Positions 1 through 5,543 of a DNA stretch of 12,946 nt are shown here, in pieces. How positions within the stretch are numbered: the stretch's first letter is position 1; each line of letters starts with the position of its first letter. The position numbers were made by a program, and so were the translations under genes. The notes below the pieces were generated by a model. That model had not been told where the DNA came from. It saw nothing but the letters and a program-made list of their open reading frames with translations, and ran no database searches. The DNA comes from Thermococci archaeon (GTDB lineage: Archaea; Methanobacteriota_B; Thermococci; Methanofastidiosales; B48-G16): assembly GCA_003660605.1 (NCBI GenBank), contig QMUN01000005.1, positions 1 through 12,946 of the forward strand, given 5' to 3'.

Positions 1-16
1 ACACCATACATATAAT

Positions 17-49
17 ATACATGTATCCTTTAAAAACGTTTACATGTAA
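17..49. repeat. Pair of TACATGTA palindromes
   Basis: Two 10-bp perfect palindromes, ATACATGTAT (17-26) and TTACATGTAA (40-49), share the core TACATGTA. Their centres are 23 bp apart, about two helical turns. They lie just past the 3' end of tRNA-Glu and just inside the window edge. They could be paired operator half-sites for a gene to the left of the window. The T-rich minus strand between them and the tRNA (TGTTTTTAC) may also serve as the tRNA terminator. The palindromes are seen directly; the role is inferred. Confidence 0.45.
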
Positions 50-54
50 AAACA

Positions 55-129
55 TGCTCCGGCCGGGATTTGAACCCGAGTCACCGGCTCGAAAGGCCGG
101 AATGATTGACCTGTCTACACTACCGGAGC
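55..129 (-). tRNA. tRNA-Glu (anticodon UUC)
   Basis: Read on the minus strand, the 75-nt gene begins GCTCCGG, which pairs perfectly with CCGGAGC at the 3' end, followed by discriminator A. The anticodon arm is CCGGC-CTTTCGA-GCCGG, placing TTC at positions 34-36. The T arm carries the expected GGTTCAAATCC. No CCA is encoded (the next bases are TGT), so it must be added by tRNA nucleotidyltransferase. There is no intron. It has its own promoter and is divergent from trpS, so the 170-base gap upstream holds two opposing promoters. Confidence 0.97.
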
Positions 130-150
130 TTAACATTCTCTAATTAAAGG

Positions 151-167
151 AAATTTAAAAAGGTTTC
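151..167 (-). promoter_or_regulatory. BRE/TATA promoter of tRNA-Glu
   Basis: On the minus strand this reads GAAACCTTTTTAAATTT, an archaeal BRE (CGAAA with the preceding bases) followed by a TATA box. The TATA centre is about 27 bp upstream of the first base of tRNA-Glu, the usual archaeal spacing. Confidence 0.7.
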
Positions 168-193
168 GTAATAATATTTTGTATAGGCAAACC

Positions 194-210
194 AAAACCT
201 TTTTATATAA
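194..210 (+). promoter_or_regulatory. BRE/TATA promoter of trpS
   Basis: AAAACCTTTTTATATAA matches a BRE plus TATA box. It predicts transcription starting near 229-234, giving trpS a leader of about 70 nt, which is long for an archaeal gene. The AAACCTTTTTAWA core recurs at the promoters of tRNA-Glu, the GNAT gene and the L13e gene in this window. Confidence 0.7.
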
Positions 211-244
211 TGAGATTTCTTTTTCTTTAGGTGATCTTCTTGGG

Positions 245-313
245 ATGGAACACTTGCGCATAAAAAAAGAGAAAAATATAGCTATTCTTAGGAGGTATTT
301 TAATGGATTTTAA
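245..313 (+). CDS. Possible upstream ORF in the trpS leader (22 aa)
   Basis: ATG at 245 opens 22 codons ending in TAA at 311-313, overlapping the first 11 bases of trpS in another frame. It is preceded by AGGTGAT (229-235), the ribosome-binding sequence used elsewhere in this window (for example before gcvT and the 5176 small gene), with a 9-base spacer. The trpS ribosome binding site GGAGGT (291-296) lies inside it, so translating this ORF would affect access to the trpS start. The peptide is basic and contains no tryptophan. A nested 10-codon GTG ORF at 231-263, near the predicted transcript start, does contain one Trp codon. There is no homology support, so either could be chance. Confidence 0.3.
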   Translation: MEHLRIKKEKNIAILRRYFNGF

Positions 314-1418
314 AGTGACACCATGGGAAGTAGAAGGTATTGTGGATTATCAGAAGCTTATAGAAGAGTTCGGTACAAGTCATATAGACGAAAAAATGCT
401 TAGAAGAATAGAAAAGGATTTTGGAGAACTGCATTTATTTTTGAGGAGGAAAATATTCTTTTCTCACAGAAATTTTGATATAATCCTCGACAGAATTGAA
501 AAAAATCAGAAATATGCTTTATATACGGGAAGAGGCCCTTCGGGGCATACCCATTTAGGACATATAATGCCATGGATATTCACAAAATATTTACAGGATA
601 AAACAAGAGCCAATCTATATTTTCAGATGACAGACGATGAAAAATTTCTTCATGAGAGAGAGATGACAATAGAAAAAGCACATGAATTTGCTTATGAAAA
701 TGCGTTAGATGTGATAGCTCTGGGATTTGATCCTGAGAAAACATTTATTTTTTCAGATATAGACTATGCAAAAACTTTGTACAATATAGCTATAAAAGTA
801 GCAAAAAGAGTTACATTCTCAACGGCAAAAGCTGTATTCGGATTTGAAAATTCGACAAATATAGGAATGATATTCTATCCCTCAATCCAAGCTGCTCCGT
901 GCTTTTTGCCATCAATTCTTGAAAATGAAAAGATGCCAGTGCTTATACCTGCAGCCATTGATCAGGATCCATACTGGAGAATAACAAGAGATGTGGCTGA
1001 AAAGATAGGGTATTACAAACCTACAGCGATTCATTGTAAACTTCTTCCATCTTTGCAGGGAGCGAGCGGAAAAATGTCTGCTTCAAGTCCTGATAGTGCT
1101 ATATTCACTGTTGATACAGAAGAAGATATCAAAAGAAAGATAAAAAATGCTTTTACTGGCGGAAAAATGAGTTTAAAAGAACAAAAAGAGTACGGTGGAA
1201 ACCCTGAAGTATGTTCCGTGTTCCAGTATCTCTATTATCTTTTTGAAGAAGATGATTCGAAAATAGAAAAAAGAAAAAAAGACTGTCTTAATGGAAATGT
1301 GATGTGCGGAGAATGCAAGGCTTATCTAACTGAAAAAATAACAAACTTCTTGAAAGAGCATCAAAAGAGAAGAGAAAAAGCGAAAGATATCATAGAAGAT
1401 TTTCTTTTAAAAGATTAA
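303..1418 (+). CDS. trpS: Tryptophanyl-tRNA synthetase
   Basis: This cytoplasmic class I aminoacyl-tRNA synthetase charges tRNA-Trp with tryptophan using ATP. The 371-residue length fits the archaeal/eukaryotic TrpRS type. The Rossmann catalytic domain shows the HIGH-type motif HLGH at residues 84-87, inside GRGPSGHTHLGH. The second ATP-binding loop KMSAS at residues 257-261 is the archaeal form of KMSKS. The C-terminal helical region that recognises the anticodon carries a Cys cluster (MCGEC near residue 335), as in some archaeal members. The start is supported by GGAGGT at 291-296, six bases before the ATG. The gene is monocistronic, with its own BRE/TATA promoter and a roughly 70-nt leader that may be regulatory. 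Its stop overlaps the stop of the convergent methyltransferase by four bases. Confidence 0.97.
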   Translation: MDFKVTPWEVEGIVDYQKLIEEFGTSHIDEKMLRRIEKDFGELHLFLRRKIFFSHRNFDIILDRIEKNQKYALYTGRGPSGHTHLGHIMPWIFTKYLQDKTRANLYFQMTDDEKFLHEREMTIEKAHEFAYENALDVIALGFDPEKTFIFSDIDYAKTLYNIAIKVAKRVTFSTAKAVFGFENSTNIGMIFYPSIQAAPCFLPSILENEKMPVLIPAAIDQDPYWRITRDVAEKIGYYKPTAIHCKLLPSLQGASGKMSASSPDSAIFTVDTEEDIKRKIKNAFTGGKMSLKEQKEYGGNPEVCSVFQYLYYLFEEDDSKIEKRKKDCLNGNVMCGECKAYLTEKITNFLKEHQKRREKAKDIIEDFLLKD

Positions 1419-2050
1419 ATTTTTTTCCCATATAGAATTAAATAATATCCAAAATTCCGCAAAAACGGCAGGAATATAGATTTGGGATATAAACTGCCTA
1501 TTTTTATATCGAAGTTTCTGAAAACTTCTTTTAAATCATTTGGAGTATAATATCTGAGATTGGTAGAGTAAGTTTTGCCTTTAATTCTGATCTTTATTTT
1601 CCCTTTTTTCTTTACTCTGAGTCTTAAAATGTTTTTAAAGCATAGAGCATTAGCTACCGTGATCAAAAACCTTCCATCATCTTTTAAAACTCTTTCAAGC
1701 TCCTTTGAGAATAATACAATATTTGCATGATTCAAAGCTCCGAAAATTGAGATAATATTATCAAAAAAACTCGATTTGAAAGGAAGTTTTGTAGCTTCAG
1801 CAACGATGCCATTTTGTACGTTGCCCATAAGAATCATATTTTTTGATATATCCAAGCTGTATACATTAAAATTATTTTTTTTCAAAAATTTTGAGTGATA
1901 TCCAAGTCCACATCCTATATCCAGAACATTCCCCTGTTTTAAATATCTAAGAAGCAGTTTTTTCTCCTCATCTCTCATCTTCCTATTCAAAGTATCGGAG
2001 TACTTCTCCTCATAGACCTCTGCAAGAAGATCATAGAATTCTCTCCTCAT
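1415..2050 (-). CDS. Class I SAM-dependent methyltransferase (Methyltransf_11-like)
   Basis: A 211-residue small-molecule-type methyltransferase with a seven-strand Rossmann fold. Motif I is VLDIGCGLG (residues 42-50), which binds the SAM methionine moiety. D67 in YSLDIS is the acidic residue expected to bind the ribose hydroxyls. FDNIISIFGALNH near residue 97 is the motif IV region, and LERVLKDDGRFLITV near residue 120 is the usual post-motif strand. The substrate cannot be told; the fold resembles the UbiE/Methyltransf_11 group. It is the last gene of a three-gene minus-strand unit: its ATG overlaps the TGA of the preceding gene (ATGA), implying translational coupling. The C-terminus is basic (YGKKI) and the final codons overlap the trpS stop on the other strand. 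Confidence 0.85.
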   Translation of the reverse strand: MRREFYDLLAEVYEEKYSDTLNRKMRDEEKKLLLRYLKQGNVLDIGCGLGYHSKFLKKNNFNVYSLDISKNMILMGNVQNGIVAEATKLPFKSSFFDNIISIFGALNHANIVLFSKELERVLKDDGRFLITVANALCFKNILRLRVKKKGKIKIRIKGKTYSTNLRYYTPNDLKEVFRNFDIKIGSLYPKSIFLPFLRNFGYYLILYGKKI

Positions 2051-3207
2051 AAGTTCACATAATCTTTTAAACTCGTGAATTTCTTTCCTGATTTTTGTAG
2101 AAGAATGAGTTTTTCCTTTGCAGAGTTAGTGAGATACTCATACTCCTCCTCATCGATCTTTTCACTTATATATAAACGTTCTATTTTTTCTATAATGCCT
2201 CTTAATTTCAGATTTCTTGATCTATATTCTCTATACTCTTCTCTACAATCTTTACACAGAAAACCATCCTTTATCTGCTTTCCGCAGAGATGGCATCTTT
2301 TGATAAGATCAAGCTTTTTAATGAATATCTGTTTCAGGATCTCCAGATGCTGTTTTATTCTCACATCCATATCTTCTATAGGAGTTTTTAGTATGAGCTC
2401 TTTCAAATGGATGCTCCTCTCAAATGGAGATAATTTCTCAGCATATTTCAAATGATCACTGATAACTTCTGAAAAGTACTCTATACTCTTCTCTTTTATC
2501 TGTTTTTTGGCTTCTATTGGCTCTCTTATACCTTTAATATAGTCTGAAGCCACATCACTTACAATCGAGGTCATTTCCTCTTTTATATTTCCATCTATAT
2601 CACTTTCTGTTTTTATAGCTAAAGAAAGTTCATCTTCGAAATCTTTTTTCATATCTCTTTTCGGAATATTTTCCAAGATCCCGTTTATTATATCATAGAT
2701 CCTATCATTTATTTTTAGGTCTGGAAATGCAGAGTTTAAATGTTCATCTAATCTATTTTTTATTTCAGATTCGTTTATATATTCTAACTCATCTGAATGT
2801 TCAGAAACAAAATCCTCCAAGAAATTTACCAATTCTTTTTTGACACTCTCCTTTTTTCCTACATTCTTAAGTATCTCATCTATTTCTTCCTCCTTTGGAT
2901 ATTTTATTTTATCTTCTGTGTCGGTATATGCTTCTGGAAAATATTCCTCCATCTCAGAAACGAAAGGTTCACCTGTGAAACAGGCAATGCCATCAAAAAA
3001 TGTTCCTTTCCCTAAATTTTCTACAGCTTCATCGCCTATCTTGAATTCATAGCTGCCAGCCTCTCTGTAAAATGCCAAGCTCAATTTTCCCTTTTTGAAA
3101 AATAAAGTGGATTTTGAGGCTTGATCGATCAATTTAATATATCCGCTCTTATTTCTAAAAATATTGAAACATGATTTTAAAGCGATCTTTTTAGTTAGAG
3201 TTTTCAT
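2047..3207 (-). CDS. Uncharacterised protein with C-terminal CxxC zinc ribbon
   Basis: I do not recognise this protein by family name. The chosen ATG at 3207 gives 386 residues; a GTG nine bases further up is possible, but GAGTGAT sits well placed for the ATG. The N-terminal ~80 residues (GYIKLIDQASKSTLFFKKGKLSLAFY, in pieces) are strand-rich and faintly resemble archaeal DUF2226/DUF4388 domains; this is a guess. The middle (~90-290) is strongly acidic and helical, with no membrane segment. Residues ~305-321 form C-x2-C-x9-C-x2-C (CHLCGKQIKDGFLCKDC), a likely zinc knuckle, followed by a charged helical C-terminus. It overlaps the winged-helix gene upstream by 17 bases and the methyltransferase downstream by 4, so all three are probably co-translated. 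A soluble scaffold or regulatory partner is plausible. Confidence 0.75.
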   Translation of the reverse strand: MKTLTKKIALKSCFNIFRNKSGYIKLIDQASKSTLFFKKGKLSLAFYREAGSYEFKIGDEAVENLGKGTFFDGIACFTGEPFVSEMEEYFPEAYTDTEDKIKYPKEEEIDEILKNVGKKESVKKELVNFLEDFVSEHSDELEYINESEIKNRLDEHLNSAFPDLKINDRIYDIINGILENIPKRDMKKDFEDELSLAIKTESDIDGNIKEEMTSIVSDVASDYIKGIREPIEAKKQIKEKSIEYFSEVISDHLKYAEKLSPFERSIHLKELILKTPIEDMDVRIKQHLEILKQIFIKKLDLIKRCHLCGKQIKDGFLCKDCREEYREYRSRNLKLRGIIEKIERLYISEKIDEEEYEYLTNSAKEKLILLQKSGKKFTSLKDYVNL

Positions 3208-3655
3208 AAATATCACTCAGGAAACTCTGAATTTCTTTTTTATCCATACCATAATGTTCCGATATCTTTAAAACACTTTTGATATAATCATTCAAGAAAC
3301 CTGTGATTATTTTTTTCATCTCTTCCTTGGGTATTGTCTCAGGGTTTCTTAGAAGTAGAACAAGCCATTTCATCTGTATATTGACTTTGAAAATTTTCAG
3401 CCATTTGCCATCCTTTTTCACCATTTTTTCATTCAAAATCTCCAGTTTTACTAAGTCTTTCAGGTGTGTTATAATTGTTTTGTTGGAGTATGGAAATTTT
3501 TCAATGATGTCTTTCTGGTATATCTCTTCTTTAAAACAGAACTCACTGAGAATCTCCAATTTTATTTTAGACCCGAAAACTGAGGTTAAAAGAAATATCT
3601 GATCTTCATGTCTCGGCGGTAAAAAAATTATATACGGCGTATGCTCTTCTTTCAT
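3191..3655 (-). CDS. Winged helix-turn-helix transcriptional regulator (ArsR-like)
   Basis: A 154-residue DNA-binding protein. Residues ~28-90 read as a winged helix: SKIKLEILSEF (helix 1), YQKDIIEKF then SNKTIITHLKDLVKLEIL (helix-turn-recognition helix) and a wing with KKDGKWLKIFKV. The remaining ~60 residues are helical (EEMKKIITGFLNDYIKSVL) and may dimerise; there is no obvious ligand or metal site. It heads the unit with the zinc-ribbon protein and the methyltransferase, overlapping the former by 17 bases. TTTTAATA about 27 bases before the ATG suggests a leaderless or short-leader transcript, divergent from proC across a 76-bp gap. Autoregulation from that gap is likely but not shown. 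Confidence 0.8.
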   Translation of the reverse strand: MKEEHTPYIIFLPPRHEDQIFLLTSVFGSKIKLEILSEFCFKEEIYQKDIIEKFPYSNKTIITHLKDLVKLEILNEKMVKKDGKWLKIFKVNIQMKWLVLLLRNPETIPKEEMKKIITGFLNDYIKSVLKISEHYGMDKKEIQSFLSDIYENSN

Positions 3656-3731
3656 TATCCTTTTTTAATACTTCAAACTTATTAAAACTTTCGAGAGATA
3701 ATTTTAAATACTATTCTCCTATATCTCAACC
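3656..3731. promoter_or_regulatory. Divergent promoters of the winged-helix unit and proC
   Basis: On plus, ATTTTAAATA (3701-3710) lies about 26 bp before the proC ATG, so proC should be leaderless. On minus, TTTTAATA lies about 27 bp before the winged-helix ATG. The two starts are only 76 bp apart, so a regulator bound here could act on both directions. I saw no clear palindrome. Confidence 0.5.
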
Positions 3732-4526
3732 ATGAAAATTGCTGTTATAGGTGCAGGGACAATAGGAGAGGCGATAGCAAGATGCCTTAAAGACCATGAT
3801 GTAATAGCAACGAGGAGGAAAATAGAAAAAATTAAACATTTAGAAGAGTTGGGAATAGAAGTTACAAAAGACAATAAGTATGCTTCTGAGAAATCAGATA
3901 TAATAATACTCTGTGTCAAACCTAAAAAAATACCTAAAATATTGAGAGAGATAAAGCAAAATACAGAAAATAAAATAATTATCTCTTTTGCAGCAGCGAT
4001 AGAGATCATGCTCATGAAAAAGATAATTTCTAAAGCCAAGATAGTAAGAGCAATGACAAACATTGGTGTGATTGTAAAAGAAGGATTTACTGTCTATGCA
4101 ACAAAAGATCTTAATGATAAGGAAGAAAAAGAAATAAAAGAGCTTTTTGGAAAGATGGGAAAATATGAAAAGGTAGAAGAGGAGTATATGGATGGGCTGA
4201 CAGGATTAAGTGGAAGCGGACCTGCCTTTGTCTTCACTATATTAGAGTCACTCATGTATGCGGGATTAAAGATCGGATTACCAAGGGAACTTTCTTTGAG
4301 AGCAGCGATCCAGACAGTAATAGGATCTTCAAAACTTATATCTGAGACAGGTATTCATCCTTCGCAGTTAAAAGATAAGGTTGTGACACCTGGAGGAACA
4401 ACAATAGAAGGGGTATTTGAACTTGAAGAAAACAGAGTAAGAACTACGTTAATAAAAGCGGTAGATGCAGCAACAAAAAAAGCAAAGATCATTACATCTC
4501 TTCTGAATAGAGAGTTCCAAGAATAA
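3732..4526 (+). CDS. proC: Pyrroline-5-carboxylate reductase
   Basis: Catalyses the last step of proline synthesis, reducing 1-pyrroline-5-carboxylate to proline with NAD(P)H in the cytoplasm. The 264 residues match the family length. The N-terminal Rossmann fold has GAGTIG at residues 7-12, and ATRRK after the second strand suggests NADPH preference. The helical C-terminal dimerisation/active-site domain has SGSGPAFVF (~156-164) and TPGGTTIEGVFELE (~218-231), the ProC signature. The start has no ribosome binding site; a TATA box 26 bp upstream implies a leaderless mRNA. The gene stands alone: no proA or proB is nearby, as is common in archaea. Confidence 0.95.
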   Translation: MKIAVIGAGTIGEAIARCLKDHDVIATRRKIEKIKHLEELGIEVTKDNKYASEKSDIIILCVKPKKIPKILREIKQNTENKIIISFAAAIEIMLMKKIISKAKIVRAMTNIGVIVKEGFTVYATKDLNDKEEKEIKELFGKMGKYEKVEEEYMDGLTGLSGSGPAFVFTILESLMYAGLKIGLPRELSLRAAIQTVIGSSKLISETGIHPSQLKDKVVTPGGTTIEGVFELEENRVRTTLIKAVDAATKKAKIITSLLNREFQE

Positions 4527-4612
4527 GATCTCATAAAACAAAAAATTGTAATTTTAAAAAAATTTGAAAAATCTCTTGAGTAACATTTATATATTCTTTG
4601 TAAATAAGCACA

Positions 4613-4770
4613 ATGAAAAAATAGAAAGAGAAGCTATAATTGACCTTCTTTTCAATGGAACAGCCCTAAAGATTTTCTTGAGCGTTAAGGAAGAGAATAC
4701 ACAGCAAAGGGTCTGTTGAACATAAGAGAGAAGGACGGATTAAAAGATATAAGCTAACTAGAATGGAAAA
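4613..4770 (+). pseudogene. Decayed winged-helix regulator
   Basis: Three reading-frame pieces line up as remains of one small winged-helix regulator. ATG at 4613 runs into TAG after an A6 run. One extra A would restore a frame (4621-4719) reading IEREAIIDLLFNGTALKIFL and then SVKEEN, typical of helix 1. Next, in another frame, comes GLLNIREKDG (4710-4739), then in a third RIKRYKLTR (4736-4762), together giving a classic wing. The HTH recognition region between the first two pieces appears deleted. TTTATATA at about 4586-4593 is 23-24 bp before the ATG, so the leaderless promoter survives. The pieces are seen directly; the family call is my reading and no intact parent is in the window. Confidence 0.55.
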
Positions 4771-4793
4771 ATCCTCAAGAAAAACTTGAGGAT
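4771..4793. repeat. Perfect 9-bp hairpin
   Basis: ATCCTCAAG, loop AAAAA, CTTGAGGAT form a perfect stem at 4771-4779 / 4785-4793. It sits between the two convergent decayed genes and is followed on plus by a T/C-rich tract (4809-4825). It may be a relic terminator or processing hairpin. Confidence 0.45.
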
Positions 4794-4829
4794 CTAATTG
4801 GATAATTTACCTTTCTTTTCTTTATTAGC

Positions 4830-5032
4830 TTACCATTTCTCTATTTTCTTTGAGCTATACAGTATGACGACATTTTCATCGTTCATCAGTATGGGAGAAC
4901 ACGGCTCTCAACGAGAGACGATACCTTTCAATCTCTTTTCATAGTTTTATTTTCGACAAGATTGTGTAATAAATCAAGATAACCGAAAGCTTTATAAAGA
5001 GTAGACCACCTTACCTTATTTTGTTCCTTCAT
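4830..5032 (-). pseudogene. Probable decayed coding sequence, family unknown
   Basis: Minus-strand frames hand over protein-like pieces in order: MKEQNKVVYSL from an ATG at 5032; YKAFGYLDLLHNLVENKTMK (around 4990-4945); EIERYRLSLRAVFSHTDE (4935-4882); and MNDENVVILYSSKKIEKW (4886-4830). At least three frame changes are needed to join them into about 85-90 residues. I cannot assign a family. It is convergent with the decayed regulator at 4613. The case rests on protein-like composition alone, so it may be partly chance. Confidence 0.35.
4982..5005 (+). repeat. Copy 1 of a duplicated 24-bp TATA-containing element
   Basis: About 19 of 24 bases match the copy at 5127-5150, including ACCG at the left end and CTTTATAAAG in the centre. 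Copy 2 is a plausible promoter for the tandem small genes. Nothing clearly coding follows copy 1 on plus, but a transcript from about 5018 is possible. Confidence 0.45.
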
Positions 5033-5126
5033 AGGATGTAGGAATGTGTACACTGCATAGGCTCAGATAAACTTCAAAACTAAAACGATAGAATTTAAAA
5101 ATAGAAATATAATATTGAAGTACATG

Positions 5127-5150
5127 ACCGTAAACTTTATAAAGGGACGA
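5127..5150 (+). promoter_or_regulatory. Probable promoter of the MFG small-gene pair (copy 2 of the repeat)
   Basis: It contains CTTTATAAAG (5135-5144) with an AT-rich approach. A start about 25 bp downstream, near 5165, would leave a very short leader containing the ribosome binding site AGGTGAT (5165-5171) of the 5176 gene. It repeats the element at 4982-5005 with about five differences. Confidence 0.5.
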
Positions 5151-5175
5151 TGCATAAAATAAGTAGGTGATAAAT

Positions 5176-5253
5176 ATGTTTGGTATGGAAACAGAAATCA
5201 CAAGAATTGGTATAGGAGAACTGAAAAGAAAGGTAAAATATTATAAAATATGA
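5176..5253 (+). CDS. Small protein of 25 residues, first of a tandem pair
   Basis: ATG at 5176 follows AGGTGAT at the optimal distance and a TATA box at 5135-5144, so promoter, ribosome binding site and ORF are all in place. The peptide begins MFGMETEI and continues basic and hydrophobic (GELKRKVKYYKI at the end). There is no signal peptide or membrane span. Its stop codon overlaps the ribosome binding site of the next small gene (TGAGGTGAT), so the two should be translated together. Both start MFG followed by an acidic x-E-x-E-type stretch, suggesting a duplication. I recognise no family. A toxin-like, regulatory or structural micro-protein is possible, and none is shown. Confidence 0.5.
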   Translation: MFGMETEITRIGIGELKRKVKYYKI

Positions 5254-5263
5254 GGTGATAATC

Positions 5264-5335
5264 ATGTTCGGACCAGAAATAGAATACGCAAAAGGAAAAC
5301 TCCTTGAAATGGAAATAAAAACAAAAAATCATTAA
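5264..5335 (+). CDS. Small protein of 23 residues, second of a tandem pair
   Basis: ATG at 5264 follows GAGGTGAT (5252-5259), an excellent archaeal ribosome binding site, 10 bases after the stop of the first small gene. The peptide starts MFGPEIEYAKGKLLEMEI and ends in a basic tail; it would form an amphipathic helix. The shared MFG-x-E start and coupled arrangement suggest a paralogue of the 5176 product. The gene ends immediately before a T-rich terminator, which defines a compact two-gene transcript of about 170 nt. Function unknown. Confidence 0.5.
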   Translation: MFGPEIEYAKGKLLEMEIKTKNH

Positions 5336-5354
5336 TTTTTCTTTTTTTTATTTT
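5336..5354 (+). terminator. T-tract terminator of the small-gene pair
   Basis: The plus strand carries TTTTTCTTTTTTTTATTTT directly after the stop of the 5264 gene. Runs of T are the main intrinsic termination signal in archaea. On the other strand the same bases hold the end of the frameshifted minus-strand ORF (stop at 5348-5350). Confidence 0.6.
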
Positions 5355-5479
5355 AAAAAACTTTTCAACACAAAAAACATATCATATTTTCTTATATAAT
5401 CGCCCGCTCTCTCAATCTGTAGGTTAGATTCATGATCCTCCTTTATTTCCTTGCAATCTTTCTTGAACTTTTTTACTTG
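5348..5479 (-). pseudogene. Frameshifted continuation of the 5543 small ORF
   Basis: This open frame has no start codon but reads like protein: FKKDCKEIKEDHESNLQIER, then AGDYIRKYDMFF and VLKSFLK to TAA at 5348-5350. Removing one A from the A6 run (minus strand, 5474-5469) of the ORF starting at 5543 would join the two frames into one protein of about 64 residues. The break could be a pseudogenising deletion or insertion, a sequencing error in a homopolymer, or slippage on the A-run. I do not recognise the protein. Confidence 0.4.
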
Positions 5480-5543
5480 TTAATTCCCGAATTGCGTCAG
5501 AAGCGATCCATTTAGCATTTTTTGTATTTTTAGTCTTTTTCAT
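5430..5543 (-). CDS. Small coupled ORF (37 aa), third in the TrmB operon
   Basis: ATG at 5543 overlaps the TGA of the sensor-domain gene (ATGA), the same coupling used elsewhere on this strand. The 37 residues are very basic at the start (MKKTKNTKNAKW), then helical (IASDAIRELTSKK). The frame then runs out in QERLQGNKGGS, while a neighbouring frame continues plausibly, so the real product may be about 64 residues (see 5348-5479). A strong GGAGGATC sits at its end before another ATG (13 codons, 5392-5433), which may be coincidental. No family recognised. Confidence 0.4.
   Translation of the reverse strand: MKKTKNTKNAKWIASDAIRELTSKKVQERLQGNKGGS

Noticed and set aside
3208..3216. GTG start for the zinc-ribbon protein nine bases upstream
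   Set aside because: The ATG at 3207 has a better-placed GAGTGAT and gives less overlap with the preceding gene.
3719..4063. Minus-strand 114-codon hydrophobic ORF inside proC
   Set aside because: It is antisense to a clearly conserved enzyme gene and has no expression signals.
4861..4900. Possible C/D box small RNA on the minus strand (CTGATGA and CTG-like boxes)
   Set aside because: The box spacing is wrong and the D and D' boxes are incomplete; decayed coding sequence explains it better.
4527..5175. CRISPR array or insertion sequence in the gene-poor gap
   Set aside because: There are no regularly spaced repeats, no terminal inverted repeats with target duplications and no transposase motifs; only one imperfect direct repeat pair.
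5016..5201. Minus-strand 61-codon ORF across the micro-protein promoter
   Set aside because: It is antisense to the TATA box and the first small gene, has low-complexity composition and no ribosome binding site; the plus-strand genes have much better signals.
5392..5433. 13-codon ORF after GGAGGATC on the minus strand
   Set aside because: It is very short, and the apparent ribosome binding site is explained by codons of the overlapping longer frame.
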